This document shows positions 32,619 to 41,570 of a stretch of DNA of 64,000 nt, one piece after another (position 1 is the stretch's first letter; each line of letters begins with the position of its first letter). Below the pieces are notes generated by a model, which ran no database searches, was not told where the DNA came from, and saw only the letters and a program-made list of their open reading frames with translations. Both the position numbers and the translations under genes were made by a program. Origin of the DNA: JAFEDN01 sp963818985 (GTDB taxonomy: Bacteria; Pseudomonadota; Gammaproteobacteria; Coxiellales; Coxiellaceae); NCBI GenBank assembly GCA_963818985.1, contig CAWFUJ010000004.1:1-64000 (forward strand), in the 5' to 3' direction.

Positions 32619-33671
32619 CTAAATTTGATCCAATCGTTTGATGAATTGTTGTAAACTGAAGGTGGTAGTAAATATCACTATTTCGGCAATCATTTTACTG
32701 GAAATTACATTAAAGCCTAAGGCAGTTAAACCAATGATAAGAATATATGAAAAAGTGGCTATAAAAGCGGCAAATAAACCATATTTAATTGCTGTACTTT
32801 TTGAAGACCTTTTAGATTTCAATTTAAAAATTAAGCGCCGATTCCATTTAAAATTTAATGGCGCAGCAATTGCACGACCTAAAAATACTGACACCCAAAC
32901 TTGATGCAATAAAAGATAAGAACAAATAAATATAAAGATATCGAGCAATGCGCAAAAGAATGAAAATGATGAAAAGCGCATAAAAACAAAGTAAATTTTA
33001 AAAGAATCGATCCAAGGATTAAAATGAGATGCAGAGTTGCTATTAATGTAAATAGTTTTAATAGGAATTTGATTAATTTGAATTTGACTTTCTGCTGCTA
33101 ATAATAACATTTCTAATTCTAGCTCATAGCCTTTTAGCTTACTGCCGATCACCCGCGGGATCAACGATGAAGGAATAGCCCTTAAACCAGTTTGAGTATC
33201 GTAAAGTGATGAGGTACTGATATTTCTAAAAATAAAACCGGTCAGTTCATTACCAATTTTACTGCGCCATGGAATGTGCTCTAAAGTAAAATTACGAACA
33301 CCTAAATGCAACAAATCAGGCCTTTCCACCAATGCGTCTAGCACAGATAAAATATCATCGACAGAATGCTGACCATCTGCATCGGCCGTCACCACCCCGA
33401 CAGGACTATTGCTAGAAATTGTTAAATAGTGATTAAAGGCAGTTTTTAACGCTTGTCCTTTGCCTAAATTAAATGGATGGTGGAGAAGGTCAACTTCATA
33501 TTTAATTAATTCCGAAAATATAGTGTGACGAGTTGAATCTGAGCCATCATTGACAACAATAATATGTTGCTCAGGTCGTCGCTGCCGCAATCCCTGCACA
33601 AGAATTAGCAATTGATGGTCCGGCTGATAAGCAGGTATAACAATTGCCGGACTTGTGATTAAACTAGACAT
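32619..33671 (-). CDS. GT2 glycosyltransferase fused to a GtrA-like membrane domain
   Basis: Residues 1-235 are a family 2 glycosyltransferase of the DPM1/polyprenyl-phosphate sugar type, with VVNDGSDST and the DADGQHSVDD (DxD) motif. Residues 240-350 have four membrane helices like GtrA, a lipid-linked sugar flippase. The fusion would make and translocate a polyprenyl-phosphate sugar across the inner membrane. I start at the ATG at 33671 (MSSLITSP); a TTG at 33704 adds 11 unlikely residues. It is the last gene before a repeat-rich gap. The sugar and acceptor are unknown. Confidence 0.85.
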   Translation of the reverse strand: MSSLITSPAIVIPAYQPDHQLLILVQGLRQRRPEQHIIVVNDGSDSTRHTIFSELIKYEVDLLHHPFNLGKGQALKTAFNHYLTISSNSPVGVVTADADGQHSVDDILSVLDALVERPDLLHLGVRNFTLEHIPWRSKIGNELTGFIFRNISTSSLYDTQTGLRAIPSSLIPRVIGSKLKGYELELEMLLLAAESQIQINQIPIKTIYINSNSASHFNPWIDSFKIYFVFMRFSSFSFFCALLDIFIFICSYLLLHQVWVSVFLGRAIAAPLNFKWNRRLIFKLKSKRSSKSTAIKYGLFAAFIATFSYILIIGLTALGFNVISSKMIAEIVIFTTTFSLQQFIKRLDQI

Positions 33672-33714
33672 AGGGATCGCTATTTTAACAGATACCGACA
33701 CCAAAACCTATATT

Positions 33715-34045
33715 GTATCTTCCCCTTCGTCCGAACAAACCTATGCACAGAAGTTCTTACCTTGAACCACCCCGTCAATATTTTCCGTCGCCAGGGATTT
33801 GCGGGACAATCGCAATGGCGGGGCCTGTCCAAGAAAATTGTTTTTCCGTGCTCGCGAGTACGCTCCGCGCGCAAAAAGCAATTTTCTTTGCCACCCGCCG
33901 ACAAAGCTAGCGCCTGGCGACGGAAAACATTGACTTCCAAATGCACTAGCTTTCGAAAGCGGTGTTGGTATAAGCTTTCAATAATCAACCCATTTGCTTA
34001 GTCAATATTTCCCACCGCAAGGCGCTAGCTTTGTCGGCGGGTGGC
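33715..34045. repeat. Composite inverted-repeat element in a 345-bp gene-free gap
   Basis: About 33768-33829 is a copy, in reverse orientation, of the dispersed repeat at 4001-4066. Downstream, 33890-33915 and 34020-34045 are perfect 26-bp inverted repeats beginning GCCACCCGCCGACAAAGCTA, with weaker complementarity continuing inward (GACGGAAAACATTGAC against GTCAATATTTCCCACC). Another inverted pair, GAAAATTGTTTTTC / AAAAAGCAATTTTC, lies at about 33833-33886. The whole gap looks like nested small mobile or REP-like elements. No protein-coding gene is credible here. Confidence 0.75.
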
Positions 34046-34050
34046 AGAGG

Positions 34051-35529
34051 TTAGCCATCTCCCTGCTGGGAAAGGGGAACAATAGTAGTAGGATTAAAGG
34101 TCAAATCTAACTCGCGAGCGGCTTTGACTTCATCTAAGCGACCGATGACTTGCTGAAGCGGGGCTTGTTTGAGTAGTTCCGGATTGGTTTTGATTTCATG
34201 TAAAATATTTGCCATAGCAGCAATGAATTCATCCAGTTTTTGCTTGCTCTCAGTTTCAGTCGGCTCAATCAATAAACATTCGGGAATGCGTTGCGGAAAA
34301 TAAATAGTCGGTGCATAACAATTATAATCTAACAAACGTTTAGCAATATCCTGAGCAGTCACTCCATAAGCAGTGGTTAACGGCTTGACCGTCACTATAA
34401 ATTCATGCGTCGCACGACGCTGTGGAAAAGCCAACGTATAACCGATTTGAGATAAACGCTTCATAAGATAATTCGCATTTAAAACTGCGTATTGCGAAAC
34501 TCGCTGCACGCCCTCCTTCCCCAATAATCGCAAATAAATAAAAGCTCGGATCAGCACGCCAGCATTACCCATAAAAGTCGAAAGTCGACCAATACTTTGT
34601 GGGCGATCGATCAATTCTAACCAACGATAGTTGCCATGCTCAAAAGCCACCATGGGAATTGGTAAAAAGGCTTGCAAACGTTTATTAGCGGCGACGGGTC
34701 CCGCACCTGGTCCACCTCCACCATGCGGGGTGGCAAATGTTTTATGGCAATTTAAATGCATCACATCAAAACCCATATCCCCAGGCCGCACCCGACCTAA
34801 TATGGCGTTTAAATTAGCGCCATCATAATATAACAACCCACCTGCACCATGGACAATTTTAGCGATTTCTGCAATATGCCGGTCAAATAAGCCATACGTG
34901 GTTGGATTAGTTAACATAATTCCTGCAGTTTTTGGTCCAACCATTGCGGTTAATGCATTTAAATCGAGATCTCCTTTTGCATTAGTTGGAATTTCGCGAA
35001 CCTTTAAACCACAAATCGCAGCCGAGGCCGGATTGGTGCCATGAGCCGCATCGGGAACTAACATTTCAGTTCGTTGTTGATCGCCCCGTGCTCGATGATA
35101 AGCCACTATCATTGCAACCCCTGCATATTCCCCTTGCGCTCCTGCCATTGGTGTTAATGACACTGCATCCATACCGGTTATTTCTAATATCATTTCCTGT
35201 AGGTCATATAAACATGCTAAAAAACCTTGGCTATCATTCGCATCATGATAAGGATGGCGTTGTAAAAATCCTGGTAAGGAGGCTAACCGATGCGCTGCCC
35301 GAGGATTATATTTCATGGTGCAAGAGCCCAGCGGATAAAAATGGGTGTCCACGGAAAAATTCCGCTTTGATAACAACGTATAATGACGAACCACTTCTAA
35401 TTCTGACAATTCAGGCAAGTGAGCGTGATGTTGACGTAAAAGGTGGGCGGGGATATCGCTGCAATCCCCAGCTTGCGCCTGATGAGCCTGGGAAAACCTT
35501 TGCGATTGTGATTTTTCGAAAATAATCAT
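34051..35529 (-). CDS. gcvPB: Glycine dehydrogenase (decarboxylating) subunit 2
   Basis: The PLP-binding half of the glycine-cleavage P-protein, which decarboxylates glycine and passes the methylamine to lipoyl-GcvH. It has 492 residues; the PLP lysine is Lys263 in NCHKTFATPHGGGGPG, and FYPLGSCTMKYNP near the N-terminus is conserved. It is separated from gcvPA by a 215-bp hairpin-rich gap, unlike the tight gcvT-gcvH-gcvPA genes. The two-subunit P-protein is found in many bacteria; E. coli has a single GcvP. Confidence 0.96.
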   Translation of the reverse strand: MIIFEKSQSQRFSQAHQAQAGDCSDIPAHLLRQHHAHLPELSELEVVRHYTLLSKRNFSVDTHFYPLGSCTMKYNPRAAHRLASLPGFLQRHPYHDANDSQGFLACLYDLQEMILEITGMDAVSLTPMAGAQGEYAGVAMIVAYHRARGDQQRTEMLVPDAAHGTNPASAAICGLKVREIPTNAKGDLDLNALTAMVGPKTAGIMLTNPTTYGLFDRHIAEIAKIVHGAGGLLYYDGANLNAILGRVRPGDMGFDVMHLNCHKTFATPHGGGGPGAGPVAANKRLQAFLPIPMVAFEHGNYRWLELIDRPQSIGRLSTFMGNAGVLIRAFIYLRLLGKEGVQRVSQYAVLNANYLMKRLSQIGYTLAFPQRRATHEFIVTVKPLTTAYGVTAQDIAKRLLDYNCYAPTIYFPQRIPECLLIEPTETESKQKLDEFIAAMANILHEIKTNPELLKQAPLQQVIGRLDEVKAARELDLTFNPTTIVPLSQQGDG

Positions 35530-35576
35530 AGTGTCTCTACTTCAATGGTTTCAAATCCTTACGCCATGGGGATCGC

Positions 35577-35686
35577 AAGGGGGAGCTACGCGAAGCGCTC
35601 CCCCTTCATTGCGAGCACCCCACCCCAAAAACTGGGGAAATATCAGAAATGACGCCATTATAAATCAAAGATTTACAATGGCGTCA
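35577..35686. repeat. Two hairpins between gcvPA and gcvPB
   Basis: AAGGGGGAGC (35577-35586) pairs with GCTCCCCCTT (35597-35606). TGACGCCATT (35650-35659) begins an inverted repeat with AATGGCGTCA (ending 35686) that includes AATC/GATT near the loop. Both resemble the REP-like hairpins found elsewhere in the window. Confidence 0.8.
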
Positions 35687-35728
35687 TTAGAAGCATCGGC
35701 TTCGCCGAGCGCAGCATAAAAATAGGGA

Positions 35729-35760
35729 AGCAATTCTCGCTGTATTCAGCGAGAATTGCT
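35729..35760 (-). terminator. Hairpin overlapping the gcvPA stop codon
   Basis: AGCAATTCTCGCTG and CAGCGAGAATTGCT are perfect 14-bp arms with a 4-nt loop containing the stop codon of gcvPA. On the minus strand they are followed by TTCCCTATTTTT, so this may be a terminator or attenuator limiting gcvPB expression. Confidence 0.65.
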
Positions 35761-37110
35761 GCAACATTGCGCCAAACATTGCTGGTAACGCATCAAATCT
35801 TGCTGGGTCTTGGTTTCGGTAACGCAAATTAATAAACATTCCCCTAGCTCCGGATAAACGGATTTTAAAGAAAAACCGCCGGCTATATCATGCTTGCCTA
35901 GCTCTGCCAAAACTTTTTCGATAGAAATCGGTAAGCGCACGACAAATTCATGGAAATTGGGGCGATCGAAAATTGTTTTCACTCCTGGAATAGTCGTTAA
36001 CCATTCTTTTAATTGTCGCGCTTGGCTATGGCTCGCTGCCGCGACACTCTGTAGACCTTTTATACCTAACAAGCTCATATAGAGGGTGGCTGCGGTCACT
36101 AATAAGCCTTGATTCGTGCAAATATTTGAAGTAGCTTTGGCTCGGCGAATGTGCTGCTCGCGAGTTTGTAACGTTAAGGTAAATCCTTCACGCCCCTGCC
36201 GATCATGAGTACGGCCCACAATCCGTCCAGGTAATTGACGCACGAATTCTTTACGGCAACACATAAATCCAAAATAGGGACCGCCTGAAGCAAGAGGCAC
36301 CCCTAGTGGCTGGCCTTCACCACACACAATGTCCGCACCTCGCTCACCCCAACTGCCTGGCTCTTTTAATAACGCCATGGCGATTGGATGAACAACAGCC
36401 AACGCTAACGCACCCTGTTGATGAGCAAAATTGGTTAAGGCATCTACTTCTTCTAAAATCCCGAAGAAATTTGGTTGTGGAATGATGACTGCAATTAATC
36501 CTTGTCCATCGATCTTATCTAAGTCTTGAGGATTAATGTAACCCTCGCTCTGATCATATACCAATTCTTCTAATAAAATATCATGGGTACTTAAGATCGT
36601 GGCTAATACCTGGCGGTAGGCCGGATGCAAAGTACTCGGCACCAAAATTCGTTTACCCCTGTCTGATTTTAACCGCATGGCCATTAACACGGCTTCTACT
36701 AAGCTACCAGCTCCATCGTATAAAGAAGCATTGGACACTTCCATATTCATCAGTTGGGCGATCATGGTTTGGTATTCATAAAGTAATTGCAAGGTGCCTT
36801 GACTGGCTTCGGCTTGATAAGGTGTATAACCAGTTAAAAATTCTCCACGGGAAGTCACTTCCCAAACAGCCGCGGGAATATGATGTTCGTAAGCTCCCGC
36901 TCCGATAAAATTCCCACCAGGAATTGATCGAGGTTCACGTTCTTGCAAAAGCCGCGTGACCTGACATTCGTTTAAACCATCTGGAAAATGATGCAGGAAG
37001 GCTCTGGGCAACTCTGGAGGAATCTCTTCAAATAACTGAGAAATTTCTTTCAATTCCAGAGTCGCTAAAATTTCGCTAATATCGTTTGCGGTGTGCGGTA
37101 TATAAGGCAT
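35746..37110 (-). CDS. gcvPA: Glycine dehydrogenase (decarboxylating) subunit 1
   Basis: A 454-residue partner of GcvPB in the P-protein heterotetramer. It matches the N-terminal half of single-chain GcvP: PYIPHTANDI, FIGAGAYEHHIPA, YTPYQAEASQGTLQLLYEYQ and GEGQPLGVPLASGGPYFG. The start overlaps the gcvH stop by one base (TAATG), so translation is coupled. The stop lies inside a strong hairpin. Confidence 0.96.
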   Translation of the reverse strand: MPYIPHTANDISEILATLELKEISQLFEEIPPELPRAFLHHFPDGLNECQVTRLLQEREPRSIPGGNFIGAGAYEHHIPAAVWEVTSRGEFLTGYTPYQAEASQGTLQLLYEYQTMIAQLMNMEVSNASLYDGAGSLVEAVLMAMRLKSDRGKRILVPSTLHPAYRQVLATILSTHDILLEELVYDQSEGYINPQDLDKIDGQGLIAVIIPQPNFFGILEEVDALTNFAHQQGALALAVVHPIAMALLKEPGSWGERGADIVCGEGQPLGVPLASGGPYFGFMCCRKEFVRQLPGRIVGRTHDRQGREGFTLTLQTREQHIRRAKATSNICTNQGLLVTAATLYMSLLGIKGLQSVAAASHSQARQLKEWLTTIPGVKTIFDRPNFHEFVVRLPISIEKVLAELGKHDIAGGFSLKSVYPELGECLLICVTETKTQQDLMRYQQCLAQCCSNSR

Positions 37111-37499
37111 TATTGTTCTTCGATCAAAGCTTGATATTTTTGCGCATCTAATAATTTTTCTAATTGATTGGGATCGGAGATTTTAAGCCTAAATAGCCAT
37201 CCTTCACCGTAAGGATCTGTATTGACCATTCCAGGAGACTGTTGCAAATGTTCGTTGATCGCAATCACTGAACCCGATACCGGGCTAAACACATCAGCTG
37301 CAGTTTTCACCGATTCCACGACCGCCAATTCTTTTCCTGCTTCTGCTTTTGCATTTAATTGCGGTAACTCAACAAACACCAAATCGCCTAATAAATGTTG
37401 AGCATGTTCAGTGATGCCAATCGTTACGGTTTGATTGTCTTCTATTCGCACCCATTCATGAGTCGGGCTGTAATGTAAGTCCTGTGGGTAAAAATTCAT
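37110..37499 (-). CDS. gcvH: Glycine cleavage H protein
   Basis: A 129-residue lipoyl carrier that shuttles the aminomethyl group among P, T and L proteins. The lipoylated lysine is Lys65 in VVESVKTAADV, and THEWVRIE near the N-terminus is conserved. A perfect AAGGAGG lies at 37504-37510 before the ATG. It is the second gene of the gcv operon. A small hairpin with GCGGT-CAAGCCGC lies between it and gcvT. Confidence 0.97.
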   Translation of the reverse strand: MNFYPQDLHYSPTHEWVRIEDNQTVTIGITEHAQHLLGDLVFVELPQLNAKAEAGKELAVVESVKTAADVFSPVSGSVIAINEHLQQSPGMVNTDPYGEGWLFRLKISDPNQLEKLLDAQKYQALIEEQ

Positions 37500-37567
37500 T
37501 TTTCCTCCTTAAATTGTGTTATTCCGCAACGGACTCGTTATCTACACTAAACGCCATCATCCCGCGG

Positions 37568-38677
37568 TCAAGCCGCGGGATGACAGCGTTGGCTCGGGAC
37601 AACATTTCCCCGACGCACAAATGGTAACTTCACAATGTCTACGGGTATCATTTGACCACGGCGTTCGATCATGGCTTTATGCGCCTCACCCACTCGAACC
37701 CGGGCCAAGGCAATCGCACACCCTAACGTGGGAGAAAAACCACCACTGGTAATTTCACCCACTTCTCTGCCACCAATCCAAACAGGTTGATGATTGCGTA
37801 ACACGCCAGATTCTTTCATCAATAAACCCACTAAGTGCCGGGCAATTCCTTTCTGTTTTTGCTTAGCCAACGCTTCTCGACCTATAAAATTCCGAGTGGA
37901 ATCGAGCCAAGCGACGGTCCATTCTAAATTAGATTCTAACGGGGTGGTGGTTTCATCCATATCCACACCATATAGATTAAGTCCTGCTTCTAAACGCAAG
38001 GTATCACGCGCCCCTAATCCACACGGTTGAACTTCAGCTTTTAATAAATTTTGCCACAGACTGACGGCTGCTTCGGCGGGTAGAATAATTTCCACACCAT
38101 CTTCACCTGTATAACCCGTACGTGCGATTTGCCATTCGTTATGTAGCACCAAATGAAAAGGTTCGAGGGCTTTGACTAAACGAAATAACTCCGGTTTTAA
38201 AACTTTAGATAATTTTTGCAGAGTTTGCGGACCTTGCACTGCAATCATAGCCATGTCATTCAGCTCCGTTAACTGAACATCATAGGCTGAGCTTAATTGT
38301 TGTAGCCACTTCATATCCACGGCGCGGCGAGCAGCATTAATAACTAATCGATAACGATTTTTGTCCAAGCGATACACGATTAAATCGTCAATAATCCCAC
38401 CGTGTGAATTTAGCATGCAGGTGTAGAGAGCTTTGGAATTTTTATCAAGTTTTTTTACATCATTAGCCAGCGCGTACCGCATCAGCGGTACCACATCGGC
38501 GCCAGTGATCTCCACCACTCCCATGTGTGAAATATCAAACATGCCGGCTTCACGACGCACTGCATGGTGTTCGGAAATTTGCGAGCCATAATTTAATGGC
38601 ATTTGCCAACCTGCAAAATCAACTATCATTGCACCTAGCTGAACATGACTGGCATAAAGCGAGGTCTGTCTGCTCAT
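37568..38677 (-). CDS. gcvT: Aminomethyltransferase (glycine cleavage T protein)
   Basis: Transfers the methylene of lipoyl-bound aminomethyl to tetrahydrofolate and releases ammonia. The 369 residues include FDISHMGVVEITG, a GYTGEDGVEI folate-binding motif, LGARDTLRLEAGL and GGFSPTLGCAIAL. It is first in the operon; the 150-bp upstream space shows no sign of a glycine riboswitch. The L protein is not encoded here. Confidence 0.96.
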   Translation of the reverse strand: MSRQTSLYASHVQLGAMIVDFAGWQMPLNYGSQISEHHAVRREAGMFDISHMGVVEITGADVVPLMRYALANDVKKLDKNSKALYTCMLNSHGGIIDDLIVYRLDKNRYRLVINAARRAVDMKWLQQLSSAYDVQLTELNDMAMIAVQGPQTLQKLSKVLKPELFRLVKALEPFHLVLHNEWQIARTGYTGEDGVEIILPAEAAVSLWQNLLKAEVQPCGLGARDTLRLEAGLNLYGVDMDETTTPLESNLEWTVAWLDSTRNFIGREALAKQKQKGIARHLVGLLMKESGVLRNHQPVWIGGREVGEITSGGFSPTLGCAIALARVRVGEAHKAMIERRGQMIPVDIVKLPFVRRGNVVPSQRCHPAA

Positions 38678-38751
38678 ATTACTTCCTTGTTAAAGCTTTA
38701 TAGTATCTAACAATGTCTGCCTTGGCAAAATATCCACGCTAGGAAAAATCA

Positions 38752-38785
38752 GTTGACTTTTGTAAGAAAATTGCTAACAATACAT
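38752..38785 (+). promoter_or_regulatory. Shared promoter element, upstream of membrane protein 1
   Basis: GTTGACTTTTGTAAGAAAA (38752-38770) and ATACAT (38780-38785) recur with identical spacing at 41500-41533, before the paralogous gene. TTGACT may be a -35 box; the -10 is unclear. Confidence 0.6.
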
Positions 38786-38828
38786 GCTTGTATTTAATTT
38801 CAACAATCGAAAGCTTGGAGTCTAATGT

Positions 38829-41378
38829 ATGAAACAACCACTTTTATCAAACGGTCCTAACAGCTCACCCAGAAAAACTATAAATTACCAAACAAACCTA
38901 ACTGAGCCTAAAACACAATCAGTTTGGACACGCTTATCCACCAATCGTTTTGAAGACGTAGCGCTTGATGATTATAAGGAACTGAAACCAGTTATTGATT
39001 TTAAAAGTTCCTCCGACGATAAAAAACACACTCCAGATATTTATAAAGGCAGCAAGAAAGGGGAACACGATAGGTACGCTAAAATTGAAAGACATGTTAC
39101 CGCACAATACCAAAAGCTTAAAACATTTTTAGAAAGTCATAGTGATGATGAATATCGATATCTAGCTGAAAGAATAGATTGGTGCGGATATATCACTCAA
39201 ATGACCGACTTTTATGCTAGCAAAGGTCTTTTTCATAATAATCCCGGTACTAAGCAATCGGTCATGAAATGGCTTATTCGCCTAGGCAAGGCTTCCCAAG
39301 TTGATGAAGTCATATTTTGCATCTTTAATCTTCTAGAAGCCGTAGAAGGCATGGGTGGAGCTTGGTATCTATGGTTAGTATTCTTAATCCCAACTGTATT
39401 ACAAATCATACCTAATGCATTAATGATTCAACCAAAGGATGAGGCTGAAGAGATAGTAGACCCTGATTACACCCAATTCAAAGTATCTCTACCTAACAAT
39501 TTAAATCATGTTATGTTCCTGCATCACGTTTTAGACATTTTGGAGAAAAATGAACAAAAACAACTGCGTCGCGCTAAACCTACCAACTATTTATTGACTG
39601 CTCTGTCGGCACTCATCTGCGCATCGACAGCTTACCTCATCAGCGATCGATATTTTGGATTCGAAGACCAAGCAAAATATACGCTCACTGCAAGCAGTGG
39701 CATAGTATTTCCAATTCTAACCTATACAGGTATTTTGAGAACTGGAATTACTTTTACCAATGCTGTTTTCACCGTGGGAACTTTTTTAAAAACTAATATT
39801 TGGGGCTCCGCCGCTCAAGGCGTCCCAATTTTTGCTTTGTTCAAGGAATTTTTTATACCCGATACCATGGCCGCGATTATTCCAACCGGAATCATCACCT
39901 ATCTTTTTTTCTTGGGGCTTGGTTTCACTTATTATATTTTACAATCAGGTCGTGATACTTGGGATTCTGCATTAACTTATTTTAGTCAAAAAAATCCCAT
40001 GGTTAGAGTATTTTTAATTAACTTTTTCTGCGGAATGGAAATATTCGTTCAATATGCCATCAATAGTATTCGGCGTGGTATCAGTATGTCAGGTATCGTC
40101 ACCGTCGTATTTAAATCCTTTAATAAAAAAGATGGAATACTACCTGCTTCGTATATGCAAAAACTTTTGGAAACATTTGCATTTGTTGCCGGGACGGATA
40201 GTACTGCTAAAAGCAGAAACTCAGGCGCAAAATACTTCCTTAACCCTTTTACTGTAGAATTATTCGGCCAAAAGGATTTTGTTCTAGCCGACAATAGACT
40301 GTTAGATTTTGATAAAGCTAAAAGCAAAGTCTCTTTAACTTCGAAGGAAATATTAAAAATAATAGGCTACTCTACAACTTATGCACTAGCCTTAGGAGCC
40401 GGTACAGGTTTCGGCGCTGCTTTATTTACTAAAAAATTATGGTCAATCGTTATAGCCGCCCTGACAGGAACAGTAACAGCAGGAGTGTCAAAATTCTATT
40501 CGCTAAGAACTGAATCAATTAATACCAAGGCCCGAGCTCACATTGATAAACGTTGCGATAATGAAGAACCAGAGGCTTATGAACCTAGAGTAAAGTCACT
40601 CACCTTTTCAACTTTAATGGCCGACAACGGCATGCGAGTGCTATCCATTGCTGGCATGGGTGCTTCAATATCACTCTTCAGTGATTACGACCAAAAAATT
40701 CTCTATTGGACATTTTTCTTCGGGAGTTTACTGCCCATCATCAGTGAATGGGACTTTTCGAAACCGAAGGCAATAAAGGGAAATCAACAACTCGTGGATG
40801 GAGCTCGTGAAGTCGTAGGAAGTCATATGTATTTAATGTCAGAGTTGCCAGTAGTAAAAGAGTTGGATAAATATAAAAATACTTTCATTTTGATTAATAA
40901 AACAGAAGACCAGAAACATTCTCTCAATGGTGGGGATACGTTTATAAATGGGGCTGGGGATAGTACTGCACCACAGATTTATTTTATCAACGGGAAAGCA
41001 AAACCGGAATTGCTGACACCCGCTAAGGGGCATCAAATGACTACAGTTAATTACGCCGTCAGGAGGATAACGGATACGGATGAACTTAAACCGATTTATG
41101 ATCGTTCGGGTAATACCCCTAAACAGGTTCAGAAATTGTATCGAGTGTTAAATAATATTAAATCTTCACCACAAGATTTAGAAAGTAAAAGGGCAGAACC
41201 GCTGGGCGGGGAAAAAGAAAATGAAGATGATCAATCACAAGGTAAATGTTCACGGGTTTGCGATTGTTTGACACTGGCTATGTCTAGATTGACAGTGCGT
41301 ATATTTGGCTCTGTAAAACCTCAATCTTCAAGGGAAGTAACGGAAGAAAAAGAAACTTCATCTTGCGTAATTTCATAG
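38829..41378 (+). CDS. Large multi-membrane-span hypothetical protein 1
   Basis: An 849-residue protein, not recognised. The N-terminal 120 residues are charged and soluble; then come some 10 to 14 hydrophobic helices between about residues 180 and 660, and a C-terminal soluble tail with a Cys cluster (KCSRVCDC) near 810. It is a diverged paralog of the 1042-residue protein downstream: both share the order of an N-terminal helical region with LGKASQVDE / FGKASQCDE, a first helix before a conserved loop, and a repeated pair of helices. GGAG lies eight bases before the ATG. Both genes carry the same promoter element. It may be a transporter-like or effector-like membrane protein. Confidence 0.65.
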   Translation: MKQPLLSNGPNSSPRKTINYQTNLTEPKTQSVWTRLSTNRFEDVALDDYKELKPVIDFKSSSDDKKHTPDIYKGSKKGEHDRYAKIERHVTAQYQKLKTFLESHSDDEYRYLAERIDWCGYITQMTDFYASKGLFHNNPGTKQSVMKWLIRLGKASQVDEVIFCIFNLLEAVEGMGGAWYLWLVFLIPTVLQIIPNALMIQPKDEAEEIVDPDYTQFKVSLPNNLNHVMFLHHVLDILEKNEQKQLRRAKPTNYLLTALSALICASTAYLISDRYFGFEDQAKYTLTASSGIVFPILTYTGILRTGITFTNAVFTVGTFLKTNIWGSAAQGVPIFALFKEFFIPDTMAAIIPTGIITYLFFLGLGFTYYILQSGRDTWDSALTYFSQKNPMVRVFLINFFCGMEIFVQYAINSIRRGISMSGIVTVVFKSFNKKDGILPASYMQKLLETFAFVAGTDSTAKSRNSGAKYFLNPFTVELFGQKDFVLADNRLLDFDKAKSKVSLTSKEILKIIGYSTTYALALGAGTGFGAALFTKKLWSIVIAALTGTVTAGVSKFYSLRTESINTKARAHIDKRCDNEEPEAYEPRVKSLTFSTLMADNGMRVLSIAGMGASISLFSDYDQKILYWTFFFGSLLPIISEWDFSKPKAIKGNQQLVDGAREVVGSHMYLMSELPVVKELDKYKNTFILINKTEDQKHSLNGGDTFINGAGDSTAPQIYFINGKAKPELLTPAKGHQMTTVNYAVRRITDTDELKPIYDRSGNTPKQVQKLYRVLNNIKSSPQDLESKRAEPLGGEKENEDDQSQGKCSRVCDCLTLAMSRLTVRIFGSVKPQSSREVTEEKETSSCVIS

Positions 41379-41402
41379 CATCGAAAACCTGTCATCATCA
41401 CT

Positions 41403-41459
41403 CTCATTGCGCGCAGTAGCTCTCAACGCGCGCAATGAGCTGTCATCCCGCGGGATGAC
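41403..41459. repeat. Hairpin repeats between the paralogous membrane genes
   Basis: CTCATTGCGCGC (41403-41414) and GCGCGCAATGAG (41428-41439) are perfect inverted arms. GTCATCCCGCGGGATGAC (41442-41459) is an 18-bp perfect palindrome of the same family as elements at about 37560, 48510 and 63220. They could terminate the upstream transcript. Confidence 0.8.
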
Positions 41460-41499
41460 GGCATCATGTGAAAAATATATAAATCCTGTAGAAGAATCT

Positions 41500-41533
41500 G
41501 TTGACTTTTGTAAGAAAAACCTCAAAGATACAT
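41500..41533 (+). promoter_or_regulatory. Shared promoter element, upstream of membrane protein 2
   Basis: Second copy of GTTGACTTTTGTAAGAAAA, with ATACAT at the same 28-bp offset as in the copy at 38752. Confidence 0.6.
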
Positions 41534-41570
41534 TTCGGTCCCTTCAATTCTTATACAGGAGTAGAGAAAA

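Noticed and set aside
38678..38828. Glycine riboswitch before gcvT
   Set aside because: The 150-bp upstream region lacks the conserved aptamer pattern and is shared with a divergent promoter.
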